A stretch of 21,183 bases of DNA, taken from NCBI GenBank assembly GCA_904502185.1, contig CAJGDX010000028.1, positions 1 through 21,183 of the forward strand, in the 5' to 3' direction. The stretch comes from an uncultured Bacteroidaceae bacterium. GTDB taxonomy: Bacteria; Bacteroidota; Bacteroidia; Bacteroidales; Bacteroidaceae. Position numbers and translations under genes: made by a program. Shown in pieces: positions 1-7,937 of this stretch. Every line of letters starts with the position of its first letter. Within the stretch, counting starts at the first letter, position 1. The notes beneath the pieces are model-generated. The model searched no databases, had not been told where the DNA came from, and saw only the letters and a list, made by a program, of their open reading frames with translations.

Positions 1-276
1 AAAGTGCGTATAACTAACACTCAGACAGTCCTCGCACTTAATCCGAAAAACAGACGACCTCTCGGCTGTGATGCTTACGGTGCCGGTTAAGTTTTAAGTT
101 ACCAATGCTATGGATGGAACCGCATAAATACTGCAAATTGACACACACTTTTATACCCTTTTAAACTTTTACCGGACACCAATAATAGTTTTACACACGG
201 CATTTTTATTTCTATCGAATATTTGGCATAAAATTTTCATATTATTCAGTTCAATAAGTGCAATTGTCACGATATA
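1..276. other. Intergenic stretch with no recognisable gene
   Basis: No reading frame with a recognisable protein and no RNA gene is visible here. The sequence becomes AT-rich towards its right end (about 130-276). It could be the 3' flank or promoter region of a gene lying left of the window, but I see no exact TAnnTTTG promoter element. The closest string, near 218-225, departs from the consensus at its first base. Confidence 0.5.
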
Positions 277-319
277 AAAAAATGAAGAACGTAGCGAGTC
301 GCTACGTTCTTCATTTTTT
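277..319. terminator. Long perfect palindrome, probable bidirectional terminator
   Basis: The arms 277-297 and 299-319 are exact reverse complements around one central base, giving a 21-bp stem (fewer pairs once a loop opens). Six A/T pairs at the outer ends supply a T-run on either strand. It starts 16 nt past the stop codon of the minus-strand DUF349 gene, so it should end that transcript. It would work equally for a plus-strand transcript coming from the left of the window. Confidence 0.85.
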
Positions 320-335
320 ATCGTATATCGATGGA

Positions 336-2189
336 TTACTTTTCCATTTGCTCCTCAATGAGTCGAATCTTCTTGAGGATTATCTCTGCATCTGCCTTCA
401 GTTTTTCAACTTTCTGGTGCATGACATCTACAAGGCTTGCACCCTTCTTGTTTGAAGCGCTGAGGAATCCGAGGTTATTTTCGTATGTCTTAATTTCCAC
501 CTTCATAGCCTCGTGCTGACGTATCAAGCGGTCGCGCTCGCGTCCCAAGTTATCTCCGCCCTTAGCGATGTTACTTCGGAACTCCGACAGTTTGCGCTCG
601 TTGGCATTTATGTGCAGTTTCTCATATATTGCATCAACTGCCTGCTTGTACTCTTTGTATAGTTTGTCCTTATCGCGGAAAGGAACGTGACCTACTTTGT
701 TCCACTCTTTTATGAGGGCTGAAAGTTGCTCTTCGGGTGCAGCTTCGTCGATTAACGCCTGAAGTTTGGAGATAATATCGCGTTTCTGTTTGAGGTTCTC
801 AAGTTCCACTGAACGCTGTGACGATGTTGCCTTGTTGCGGCGCTCGAAGAAGTAATCGCATGCACTGACGAAGCGTTTCCACAATGCATCAGAATATTTC
901 TGAGGAATTGCACCGATGCCTTTCCACTCTTTCTGCAATGCTGAGAGTTTGTCGGCAGTCTCTTTCCAATCTTCGATCTCTTTCAACTGCTCGGCAGCCT
1001 CACAGAGCTGACGTTTCTTTTCGAGATTGTCGGCAAGAGAAGCCTTTACGCTCTTGAAGAATTCGCTTTTGCGTTTGAAGAATTCGTCGCACGCAGCACG
1101 CATACGTTCGAATATCTTGAGATTCATCTTCTGGGGAGCGAAGCCAATCTCTTTCCATTTTGCCTGAAGATCAAGCACCTCCTGTGTCTTGTCGTTCCAA
1201 GACTGGTAGGTAGTGAGTGCTTCGAAATTTATCTGCTCGATAGCCTCGCAGATGGCTGTCTTTTTCTCAAGATTTACTTTTTCGCGCTCTTTCTTCTCCT
1301 CGAAGTGTGCCTGGTGGCGTTTGTTTATGGTTGTAGATGCAGTTTTGAAACGTGTCCATATCTCCTCACGCAATTCGGGAGAAACAGGACCTGCATCGCG
1401 GAATTCTGTATGCAACTGCTGCAACTGACGTGAAGCTGAAACAATGTCAGTCTCTCCGATCAATGCCTCTGCGGCTTCGCAGATTCTGCTCTTTATTTCA
1501 AGATTTTTCTTAAAGTCATACTCGCGGAATTCAATATTCAGTTTGAGCATGTCGTAGAACTGCTCAACCAACTGCTGATACTGTTTCCAAAGGTCATTGA
1601 CTTTGTCCTGTGGAACATTCTTTATCTCTTTCCAACGTGTCTGCAATGTCTTGAAGTCGTTTACAGCCGGAGAGCCCTGCTCTGCTTTGTCCACCATCTC
1701 TTTAAGTTCATCAATGATGGCGAGTTTGCTCTCGTAGTTAGCCTGCTGCTCGGCAGCCTGTTGCTGCAGCCATGCGCTGCGACGCTCCTTTATGACATTC
1801 ATAGCCTCTTTGAAGGCATTCTCAAGTTCGTCTGCAGCAGGGATAAATGTGGCAGGTTCGCCACCATTCTCTACATACTCTTTGCGCGCTGCGTCTATTT
1901 CCATAGTGCGCAGTTTGTAGAATTGCACTTTCAGCATTTCTGTTTCGCTCTTGCAGTTGAGTGCGTCGTCGCTGCCGGCAATAGCTTGCAGGCGTTCTAT
2001 TATCTCCTCACGTGTTGCCGGACGGGGAAATGTAGCGGCATCCTCGGAAACCGATTCTTCGACTTCGAATTTTACACTTGTTGCATCTGTTGCAACTTCA
2101 TTGTTCGTAGCGGCGTCTGTCGCCTGTTCAGGGGTTGTCGCGATGGGCTGCTCCTGGAGCATCTCATCCGATTTTTTAATTTCACTCAT
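336..2189 (-). CDS. DUF349 repeat protein (617 aa)
   Basis: The protein is predicted to be soluble and helical, with no signal peptide or membrane segment. Residues 1-60 are acidic and rich in Ala/Thr. Five DUF349-type repeats follow, at roughly 150-218, 225-295, 303-375, 383-452 and 460-525. Each carries a W/F-K-x-I/V/A-G-x-x-P core (RWKEIKNVP, EFRDAGPVS, KWKEIGFAP, EWKGIGAIP, EWNKVGHVP) and then an aromatic-rich helix. The C-terminal 90 residues are charged and look like a coiled coil. DUF349 proteins are widespread in Bacteroidota and Actinobacteria, and I know of no established biochemical role. The gene is monocistronic by appearance, with its own promoter (2217-2248) and terminator (277-319). 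The start was chosen as the first ATG after that promoter. Confidence 0.9.
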   Translation of the reverse strand: MSEIKKSDEMLQEQPIATTPEQATDAATNNEVATDATSVKFEVEESVSEDAATFPRPATREEIIERLQAIAGSDDALNCKSETEMLKVQFYKLRTMEIDAARKEYVENGGEPATFIPAADELENAFKEAMNVIKERRSAWLQQQAAEQQANYESKLAIIDELKEMVDKAEQGSPAVNDFKTLQTRWKEIKNVPQDKVNDLWKQYQQLVEQFYDMLKLNIEFREYDFKKNLEIKSRICEAAEALIGETDIVSASRQLQQLHTEFRDAGPVSPELREEIWTRFKTASTTINKRHQAHFEEKKEREKVNLEKKTAICEAIEQINFEALTTYQSWNDKTQEVLDLQAKWKEIGFAPQKMNLKIFERMRAACDEFFKRKSEFFKSVKASLADNLEKKRQLCEAAEQLKEIEDWKETADKLSALQKEWKGIGAIPQKYSDALWKRFVSACDYFFERRNKATSSQRSVELENLKQKRDIISKLQALIDEAAPEEQLSALIKEWNKVGHVPFRDKDKLYKEYKQAVDAIYEKLHINANERKLSEFRSNIAKGGDNLGRERDRLIRQHEAMKVEIKTYENNLGFLSASNKKGASLVDVMHQKVEKLKADAEIILKKIRLIEEQMEK

Positions 2190-2216
2190 CTGCTTAAAGA
2201 TTTTAGTATGTTAGCG

Positions 2217-2248
2217 CGAAGATAATTTATATTGTTCACATATACAAA
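2217..2248 (-). promoter_or_regulatory. Bacteroidales-type promoter of the DUF349 gene
   Basis: Read on the minus strand, TTTG (2248-2245) is followed after 20 nt by TATCTTCG (2224-2217), one base from the TAnnTTTG consensus. The transcript would begin about 20-25 nt before the ATG at 2189. A GTTCAC-N11-GTGAAC inverted repeat (2234-2256) overlaps the -33 box. Confidence 0.65.
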
Positions 2249-2305
2249 TAGTGAACTGCATTTATTTTCTTGCAAGTATTAAATTTGCTGTTCGAGCTGC
2301 AACTG

Positions 2306-3658
2306 TCAGAACATTAGGTCGCTCAGCACTTTGGCTATAATCATGTAGAATGTCATACCGCTGAGGTCGTTGACAATCTGTATGAAGGGGCCAGTGGCTA
2401 CAGCCGGGTTTATATCCATTCTTTCGAGTACCATTGGCACCAGTGTACCGAAGGCCGAGGCAAACATTATTACAACAAACAGACTCAGAGGCACTGCCAA
2501 TGTCACAATGTCCAGCGGATCGTAGACGAAGAAGTTGTACACATAGACAATCAGCGACAGAATGGTTGCATTGATTATTGCCACCATCAGCTCCTTAAGT
2601 ATGTGTTTGAACATGTGTTGCGAGTCGAGAGAATTGTTTGCAAGACCCTGCACAGCGATAGCCGATGACTGTACTCCCACGTTACCTCCCATTCCTGCAA
2701 GCAGTGGAATGAAAAGTGCCATTTCGGGGTGAGTACCCAATGTCGATGTAAAGTTGTTCAGCAGCAACGATGAGCCGATTCCACCCAGCATTCCAATGAG
2801 CAGCCATGGCAGACGCGCACTTGTCTGCTTCAACACTGTATCGTTGGTCTCGATGTCTTTGGTAATACCGGCGGTCAACTGATACTCGTGTTCGTTCTGT
2901 TCGCGAATCTCGTCCATCACGTCGTCGACGGTAATCTGTCCCAGCAGACGGTTGATTTTGTCGACAACCGGAATTGCCACCAGGTTGTACTTTTCGATGA
3001 GCAGTGCAACCTCGTCGATGGGGGTGTCCACATCTACGCTGACAACGTCGCGCGTCATTACGTGCTTGACCTTTACAACCGAGGGACTGGTAATCATCTT
3101 TTTCAACGGGAAGGTACCACAAAGACGTTCATCGTCGTCTACTACATATATATAATATATATCGTCAAGATCCTCAGCCTGTCGGCGCATCTCTTTCAGA
3201 CACTCGGGCATACTCCAATTCTCGTTCACTACCACCATTTCGGTACTCATAAGACCACCGGCGGTATCTTCGTCGTATTGCAGAAGGTCGACAATATCGC
3301 CGGCCTGTTCTATGTCCTTGATGTGCTGAAGCACCTCTTCCTGCTTATCCTCGTCCATGTCGCGGATAATCTCAACGGCGTCGTCAACCTCCATGTAGTT
3401 GACAAAGCGTTTAGCCACGACCTCAGAGGGAAGGTCCTCGAGAAGTTCATTTCTGAGGTCCTCATCCATTTCGGTGAGGGCGTCGGCAGCCTTTTCGTTG
3501 TCGAGCTGTCGGTAAAGGAAGTGAGCCTCCTCTTCGGTCAGTTCGTTGCACAACTCGGCAATGTCAGCAGGGTGCATCTTGCCAAGCCTCTCCTGCAACA
3601 GCACCGATGCCCGTTGCTCGATAAGCTCTTTTATGCTGCGTACAAATTCATTTGTCAT
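2306..3658 (-). CDS. mgtE: MgtE-family magnesium channel/transporter (450 aa)
   Basis: This is a full-length inner-membrane Mg2+ channel of the MgtE (SLC41-like) family. The acidic MgtE N domain spans about 20-125. Two CBS domains (about 135-255) act in this family as the cytosolic Mg2+ sensor. The membrane domain (about 283-450) holds the family signatures PLLAGMGGNVGVQSS (318-332) and NPAVATGPFIQIVND (417-431). Asp431 aligns by motif with the pore Asp of Thermus MgtE. The start codon overlaps the rsmA stop as ATGA, so translation is probably coupled to rsmA, and GGAGAA just upstream may help. I see no Mg2+ riboswitch ahead of it. Control, if any, would come from the rsmA promoter. Confidence 0.95.
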   Translation of the reverse strand: MTNEFVRSIKELIEQRASVLLQERLGKMHPADIAELCNELTEEEAHFLYRQLDNEKAADALTEMDEDLRNELLEDLPSEVVAKRFVNYMEVDDAVEIIRDMDEDKQEEVLQHIKDIEQAGDIVDLLQYDEDTAGGLMSTEMVVVNENWSMPECLKEMRRQAEDLDDIYYIYVVDDDERLCGTFPLKKMITSPSVVKVKHVMTRDVVSVDVDTPIDEVALLIEKYNLVAIPVVDKINRLLGQITVDDVMDEIREQNEHEYQLTAGITKDIETNDTVLKQTSARLPWLLIGMLGGIGSSLLLNNFTSTLGTHPEMALFIPLLAGMGGNVGVQSSAIAVQGLANNSLDSQHMFKHILKELMVAIINATILSLIVYVYNFFVYDPLDIVTLAVPLSLFVVIMFASAFGTLVPMVLERMDINPAVATGPFIQIVNDLSGMTFYMIIAKVLSDLMF

Positions 3659-4464
3659 AACAATTCTCCTTTTTTCTCTAATTCGCGTTGTATCTCTATT
3701 GTCAACCCGATAAATTCATCTATCGACAGCTGCTCGGGGCGCTTGTCAAGCACCGGGTTAGAGAGTATCGCCGATTCTTTGCCAACTATATTCTGTACAG
3801 AGTTGCGCAATTTTTTGCGTCGTTGGTTGAATGTACCCTTTACTATACGGCGGAACAGTTCTTCGTTGCATTCGAGTTCGGTGCGACTGTTGCGGTGCAT
3901 GCGTACAACTGCGCTCTTCACCTTTGGCGGGGGCGAAAATACATGCTCCGACACTGTGAACAGGTATTCAACGTCGTACCACAGCTGCACGAGTATGCTC
4001 AAAATGCCGTATGCCTTGCTTCCGGGCTGCGCAGCCAGGCGTTCGCCCACCTCTTTCTGTATCATTCCACTGCAATAGGGAATGTACTCTTTATACTCCA
4101 GCATCTTGAAGAAAATCTGACTGGATATATTATAAGGATAATTGCCAATGAGCATGAATTGTTCACCATTCCACAGACGGTCGAGGTGCATCTTCAGAAA
4201 ATCGTCCGGGATAATATTTTCGTCACCTATCTGAGGAAGATTCCTGCGCAGATAGTCAACCGACTCTTCGTCAATCTCTACAACCTTTAGGGGGCGCTTC
4301 TTCTCAAGAAGCATACGGGTGAGTACTCCCATTCCGGGACCAACTTCCAGCACCGGAAGTTCGGGGCATATATCCACTGTGTCGGCTATATCCTGTGCCA
4401 CAGCAAGGTCTACCAGAAAATGCTGTCCCAATCTCTTCTTTGCAGTAACCGTTGTTTTTGCCAT
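3655..4464 (-). CDS. rsmA: 16S rRNA dimethyladenosine transferase RsmA/KsgA (269 aa)
   Basis: The enzyme uses S-adenosylmethionine to dimethylate the two adjacent adenines in the 3'-terminal helix (helix 45) of 16S rRNA during late 30S assembly. The sequence shows LGQHFL (12-17), the SAM-binding motif LEVGPGMG (39-46) and the catalytic NYPYNIS (108-114). The usual NLPY is NYPY here, which is within the family range. The C-terminal domain includes VFSPPPKVKSAVVRM. Length is normal for the family. The gene is first in a two-gene minus-strand operon with mgtE (4-nt overlap). No exact promoter consensus is visible in the AT-rich sequence upstream of its ATG. Confidence 0.96.
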   Translation of the reverse strand: MAKTTVTAKKRLGQHFLVDLAVAQDIADTVDICPELPVLEVGPGMGVLTRMLLEKKRPLKVVEIDEESVDYLRRNLPQIGDENIIPDDFLKMHLDRLWNGEQFMLIGNYPYNISSQIFFKMLEYKEYIPYCSGMIQKEVGERLAAQPGSKAYGILSILVQLWYDVEYLFTVSEHVFSPPPKVKSAVVRMHRNSRTELECNEELFRRIVKGTFNQRRKKLRNSVQNIVGKESAILSNPVLDKRPEQLSIDEFIGLTIEIQRELEKKGELL

Positions 4465-4504
4465 TTTTATTACCCTGAAAAAATTTTATTAAAAAAAACG
4501 ATTT

Positions 4505-4538
4505 TTTGGATGCTATTTACAATATATGGCTATCTTTG
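4505..4538 (+). promoter_or_regulatory. Promoter for the flippase-pepD operon
   Basis: TTTG (4505-4508) is followed after 22 nt by an exact TAnnTTTG match, TATCTTTG (4531-4538). Transcription would start near 4543 and leave a leader of about 90 nt before the GTG at 4637. The leader contains no obvious riboswitch. This is the divergent region shared with rsmA. Confidence 0.75.
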
Positions 4539-4636
4539 CAGACGTGTGAACAAAAAGTGACCACCATCGGCTGGCAACCATACGTTGCAAAGTTAATGAA
4601 ACTTCTTATAAACTGATTTATTTTGTCCGCAAACTT

Positions 4637-5632
4637 GTGAAAAAGATTTTAAGCCTGATATTGAAAACCCTGTTGCCAATACTGCTTGGTGCTGTAATCC
4701 TCTACTGGATATACAGGGACTTTGACTTCAACAGGGTGGCGGACGTCGTATGTAACGAAATGAATCTGTGGTGGTTCGCGCTTTCGACATTCTTTGGAGT
4801 GATGAGTCATGTACTCCGCGGATGGCGCTGGCGTTTGTCACTTGCACCATTGGGCTATGCTCCAAGTACATCGAACTGCGTATATGCCATATTTATTGCC
4901 TATGCGGCCAATCTCGTTGTTCCGCGTGTGGGCGAGGTGTCACGTTGTGCTGTACTCGACAGATGCGACAAGGTGCCTTTTGTGCAATCGCTAGGCACAG
5001 TGGTAGCCGAAAGGTTTATAGATACAATAATGGTGCTTGCACTTGTGGCAGCGGCATTGCTGCTTCAATGGAAAGTGTTCTATACCTTTTTTATTACGGC
5101 TGGCGGAGGAACAGACGACGGCCAGCTCTATTCGTCGGTGACAAAGATAGCAATAATGGTTGCCTCGGTTGCGGCTATTGTTGCTCTCGGATATTTTGTT
5201 GGCAAAAAGATGGCACTGCTAACAAAAATAAAGGCTGTCATACGCAATTTTTGGGAGGGAGTAACCGCTTTAGGAAAAATGAAGAATTCTTCACTGTTTG
5301 TCATCGAAACAGTGGGTATATGGTTTTGTTATTTCATGCAGTTCTACCTATGCTTCTTCTGCTTCACATTCAGCAGCGACCTCTCGATGGCGGCAGGACT
5401 TCTGCTCTTTGTAGCCGGCAGTGTGGCAGTGGTTGTACCCACACCCAACGGCGCAGGTCCCTGGCATTTCGCCATAATAAGCATGATGGTGCTTTACGGC
5501 GTGTCGCAGGAGGATGCAGGAATGTTTGCATTGATAGTACACTCTTCACAGACAGCACTGGTGGCGCTGCTTGGCGTTATTGGCCTGATGCTGGTGAGAA
5601 AAAACGAAAAGAATATATGTCAAACTAAATAA
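4637..5632 (+). CDS. Lysylphosphatidylglycerol synthase TM-domain (UPF0104) flippase-like membrane protein (331 aa)
   Basis: This is a polytopic membrane protein with about seven to eight hydrophobic helices and a short basic N-terminus. It matches the membrane half of MprF-like proteins (UPF0104/PF03706). Characteristic pieces are HVLRGWRWRLSL (about 59-70), the NLVVPRVGEVSRC segment and VVVPTPNGAGPWHF in the C-terminal third. The soluble aminoacyl-transfer domain of MprF is absent. In related proteins this domain moves lipids or lipid-linked precursors between leaflets, but the substrate here cannot be told. The start is GTG (4637), because no in-frame ATG lies between the promoter and the first helix. 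pepD follows after 13 nt, so the two are likely co-transcribed. Confidence 0.85.
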   Translation: MKKILSLILKTLLPILLGAVILYWIYRDFDFNRVADVVCNEMNLWWFALSTFFGVMSHVLRGWRWRLSLAPLGYAPSTSNCVYAIFIAYAANLVVPRVGEVSRCAVLDRCDKVPFVQSLGTVVAERFIDTIMVLALVAAALLLQWKVFYTFFITAGGGTDDGQLYSSVTKIAIMVASVAAIVALGYFVGKKMALLTKIKAVIRNFWEGVTALGKMKNSSLFVIETVGIWFCYFMQFYLCFFCFTFSSDLSMAAGLLLFVAGSVAVVVPTPNGAGPWHFAIISMMVLYGVSQEDAGMFALIVHSSQTALVALLGVIGLMLVRKNEKNICQTK

Positions 5633-5645
5633 TAGAAATTAGACT

Positions 5646-7103
5646 ATGGCACTTACAATCAAAGATCTTTCGCCTCGCGAAGTATGGAAACACTTCGAGG
5701 CATTGACACAGGTTCCCCGTCCCTCGGGTCACCTCGAAAAAATACAGAAATATTTGCTCGATTTTGGTAAAAGCATAAACGTAGAGACCTGGCAGGACGA
5801 GGCTGGAAACATCATCATGCGCAAGCCTGCAACTCCCGGACTCGAAGGTCGCAAGGGTATCATTCTGCAGGCTCACATGGACATGGTTCCCCAGAAGACT
5901 CCCGAAAGCACACACGACTTTGAGAATGACCCCATCACCACTGTTGTGAAAGGTGACTGGCTCTATGCCGACAACACCACACTTGGTGCCGACAACGGCC
6001 TTGGTGTTGCAGCTATCATGGCTATCATGGAGGACAACACATTGACACACGGTCCCCTTGAGGCTCTTATCACAGCAGACGAAGAGACTGGAATGTTCGG
6101 AGCGTTCGGTCTTAAAGGCGGCGAACTTCAGGGCGAACTGCTGCTCAACCTCGACTCAGAGGAGGAGGGCGTGCTGTACATCGGTTGTGCAGGTGGTGCT
6201 AACATCACTGCTTCAATGGAATTCATGGAGGTTGAGCCTTGCGAGGATGAGGTTGCCGTTAAGGTTACACTCAAAGGCCTGCGCGGCGGTCACTCGGGAC
6301 TCGAGATTAACGAAGGTCGTGGCAATGCCAACAAACTGATGGCACGTTTCGTACGCGAGGCTATGGATGAGTGCGCTGTAAGCCTTGCCAGCTGGAACGG
6401 CGGCAACATGCGCAACGCCATTCCCACAAACTGCGAGGTTGTTCTCACCCTTGACGAAGAGGGCGTAGAGGAGATCAAGCAGATTGCCGAAAAATACGAA
6501 GCTATGTTCAATGCCGAGTTTGCCCCCATCGAAGAGGGTATCACTCTGCGTGTAGAGAGCGTTGAAATGCCCGAAACAGTAGTTCCCGAAGAGATTCAGG
6601 ACAACCTTATAGATGTTATTCTTGCTTGCCACAATGGCGTTCTTCGCTTCATCCCCACAATCCCCGACACAGTAGAGACATCAAGCAACCTTGCAATTGT
6701 CAACATCAACGACGGCAATGCCGAAATCAGAATTCTTGCCCGCAGCTCATGCGACAGCATGAAGGAGTTCCTCATTCTTCAGTTGTCAAGCTGCTTCGCA
6801 ATGGCAGGAATGAAAGTAGAGGTAAGTGGCAGCTACAGTGGTTGGCAACCCAACGTAAACTCTCCTTTGCTGGGTGCATTGAAGAGTGCATACAAAGATA
6901 TGTTCAACAAAGAGCCTGATGTTCGCGTGATACATGCTGGATTGGAGTGCGGAATCATCTCAACAAATTATCCCGGCATGGACATGGTATCATTCGGCCC
7001 CACACTGATGTCGCCCCACTCTCCCACCGAGCGTGCATACATCCCTACGGTAGATATGTTCTATTCGCTTGTTAAAGCATTGGTAGTAAATGGAGTTTTA
7101 TAA
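5646..7103 (+). CDS. pepD: Aminoacyl-histidine dipeptidase, M20 family PepD (485 aa)
   Basis: This is a cytosolic di-zinc dipeptidase of the M20C family (Xaa-His dipeptidase, carnosinase-like). All metal and catalytic elements are in place: AHMDM (76-80, His77 ligand, Asp79), GADNG (114-118, bridging Asp116), DEETG (145-149, with the general-base Glu in this motif), NLDSEE (169-174, Asp170 ligand) and the C-terminal SPHSPTE (His458 ligand). The central lid domain includes GLRGGHSGLEIN. The length matches the family's usual 480-500 residues and there is no signal peptide. It lies 13 nt after the flippase-like gene. Codon use looks optimised (many AAC, GGC and CTT codons), which suggests good expression. 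Confidence 0.95.
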   Translation: MALTIKDLSPREVWKHFEALTQVPRPSGHLEKIQKYLLDFGKSINVETWQDEAGNIIMRKPATPGLEGRKGIILQAHMDMVPQKTPESTHDFENDPITTVVKGDWLYADNTTLGADNGLGVAAIMAIMEDNTLTHGPLEALITADEETGMFGAFGLKGGELQGELLLNLDSEEEGVLYIGCAGGANITASMEFMEVEPCEDEVAVKVTLKGLRGGHSGLEINEGRGNANKLMARFVREAMDECAVSLASWNGGNMRNAIPTNCEVVLTLDEEGVEEIKQIAEKYEAMFNAEFAPIEEGITLRVESVEMPETVVPEEIQDNLIDVILACHNGVLRFIPTIPDTVETSSNLAIVNINDGNAEIRILARSSCDSMKEFLILQLSSCFAMAGMKVEVSGSYSGWQPNVNSPLLGALKSAYKDMFNKEPDVRVIHAGLECGIISTNYPGMDMVSFGPTLMSPHSPTERAYIPTVDMFYSLVKALVVNGVL

Positions 7104-7135
7104 CAATATAGTATTAATCTAAAAATGTAACTACT

Positions 7136-7684
7136 ATGAAAAAACATTTCAAATTGATGGCAGCTATGCTATCAGTAACATTGGTCCTCACATCTTGTAT
7201 CGGTTCATTCAACCTTACAAACAAAGTGAAAAGCTGGAACGAAGGCCTCGGCAATAAGTTTGTGAACGAATTGGTATTTATCGGCATGCACATTATCCCT
7301 GTGTATCCTATAACATTGTTTGTTGATGGTGTTGTACTTAACTCTATCGAGTTCTGGACCGGCAGCGCTCCCATCTCTAAGAACGACAATGGCACAAAGA
7401 TTGTTAAGAACAGCCAGGGCGAAGATGTTATGATTACATCAAGCGCAGAAGGTTATACAATCTCTAACGGTGTTGAAGATGTTAAGTTCGTATACAACGA
7501 GGCAGACAACAGCTGGAGCGTTATCAGCAACGACGTTGCAACAAAACTGTTGACTATCGACGCAGCAAACAACAACGCAGAGCTCTATTTGCCCAGTGGC
7601 GAGACTATGGCAGTAGAACTTACTGACGATGGCATGAACACTGTACGCCAGACAATTTCTGCAAACAGTTTTGCTAAGAAATAA
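7136..7684 (+). CDS. DUF3332 family lipoprotein (182 aa)
   Basis: The N-terminus has two lysines, a hydrophobic stretch and a lipobox ending LTSC, with Cys21 as the lipidation site. It is therefore exported and anchored in a membrane. Downstream is the DUF3332-like segment with the elements KFVNELVF, PVYPITLFVDGVVLNSIEFW and a Ser/Gly/Asn-rich polar second half. One hydrophobic segment (about 46-65) may enter the membrane. The family has no established function that I know of. The gene starts 32 nt after pepD and is followed by a strong hairpin terminator, so it may be the last gene of that operon, although an internal promoter cannot be excluded. Confidence 0.85.
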   Translation: MKKHFKLMAAMLSVTLVLTSCIGSFNLTNKVKSWNEGLGNKFVNELVFIGMHIIPVYPITLFVDGVVLNSIEFWTGSAPISKNDNGTKIVKNSQGEDVMITSSAEGYTISNGVEDVKFVYNEADNSWSVISNDVATKLLTIDAANNNAELYLPSGETMAVELTDDGMNTVRQTISANSFAKK

Positions 7685-7707
7685 CAAGGTCTATTTAATA
7701 ATCCCCC

Positions 7708-7741
7708 AAAAAGGATGAGTGCCGTGGCACTCATCCTTTTT
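7708..7741 (+). terminator. Rho-independent terminator after the DUF3332 gene
   Basis: Arms 7708-7723 and 7726-7741 are perfect complements (16 bp) around a GT centre. The GC-rich inner part (GAGTGCC/GGCACTC) and flanking A and T runs make it a canonical intrinsic terminator, 23 nt past the stop codon. Confidence 0.92.
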
Positions 7742-7802
7742 TAGTGTATTGTTCCTGCATCCGGTAAAGCAATGATGTACATAAAGATTTTATTATCGTT
7801 GG

Positions 7803-7928
7803 CGGCTTGCACTATTGTTCAAGTGCCACCCTAAGCGGCTTGCACTATCTTTAAATAAGATAGGCGGCGCCTCGGCAATAAAAAAAAGCGCGCTTTTTTT
7901 GTATTGCTCTCGGCTTGCACTATCTTTG
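7803..7928 (+). repeat. Three direct copies of a CGGCTTGCACTAT promoter-like repeat with embedded hairpins
   Basis: The 13-mer CGGCTTGCACTAT occurs at 7803, 7836 and 7911. Copies 2 and 3 extend to CGGCTTGCACTATCTTT and so include a -7-like TATCTTT. Only copy 3 ends in a full TATCTTTG. Between copies lie an inverted repeat (arms 7845-7851 and 7857-7863) and a perfect 20-bp palindrome (7881-7900). The flanks of that palindrome, 7875-7880 and 7902-7907, also pair, with one bulged base. Confidence 0.8.
7898..7928 (+). promoter_or_regulatory. Promoter of the amino-sugar operon
   Basis: TTTG (7898-7901), a 19-nt spacer and an exact TATCTTTG (7921-7928) form a complete Bacteroidales promoter. The -33 box lies in the right arm of the 20-bp palindrome. 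The predicted start site is only about 5 nt before the ATG at 7938, so the mRNA would be almost leaderless. Confidence 0.75.
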
Positions 7929-7937
7929 TACCGAAGG

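Noticed and set aside
2888..4078. Long open plus-strand frame (396 codons) across the mgtE/rsmA boundary
   Set aside because: It is antisense to two clear genes, has no recognisable domain, and its openness follows from the codon bias of the genes below.
7815..7937. 41-codon N-terminal extension of the first ketoisomerase
   Set aside because: The extension is encoded by the promoter repeats and the palindrome, and the family begins at about the ATG at 7938.
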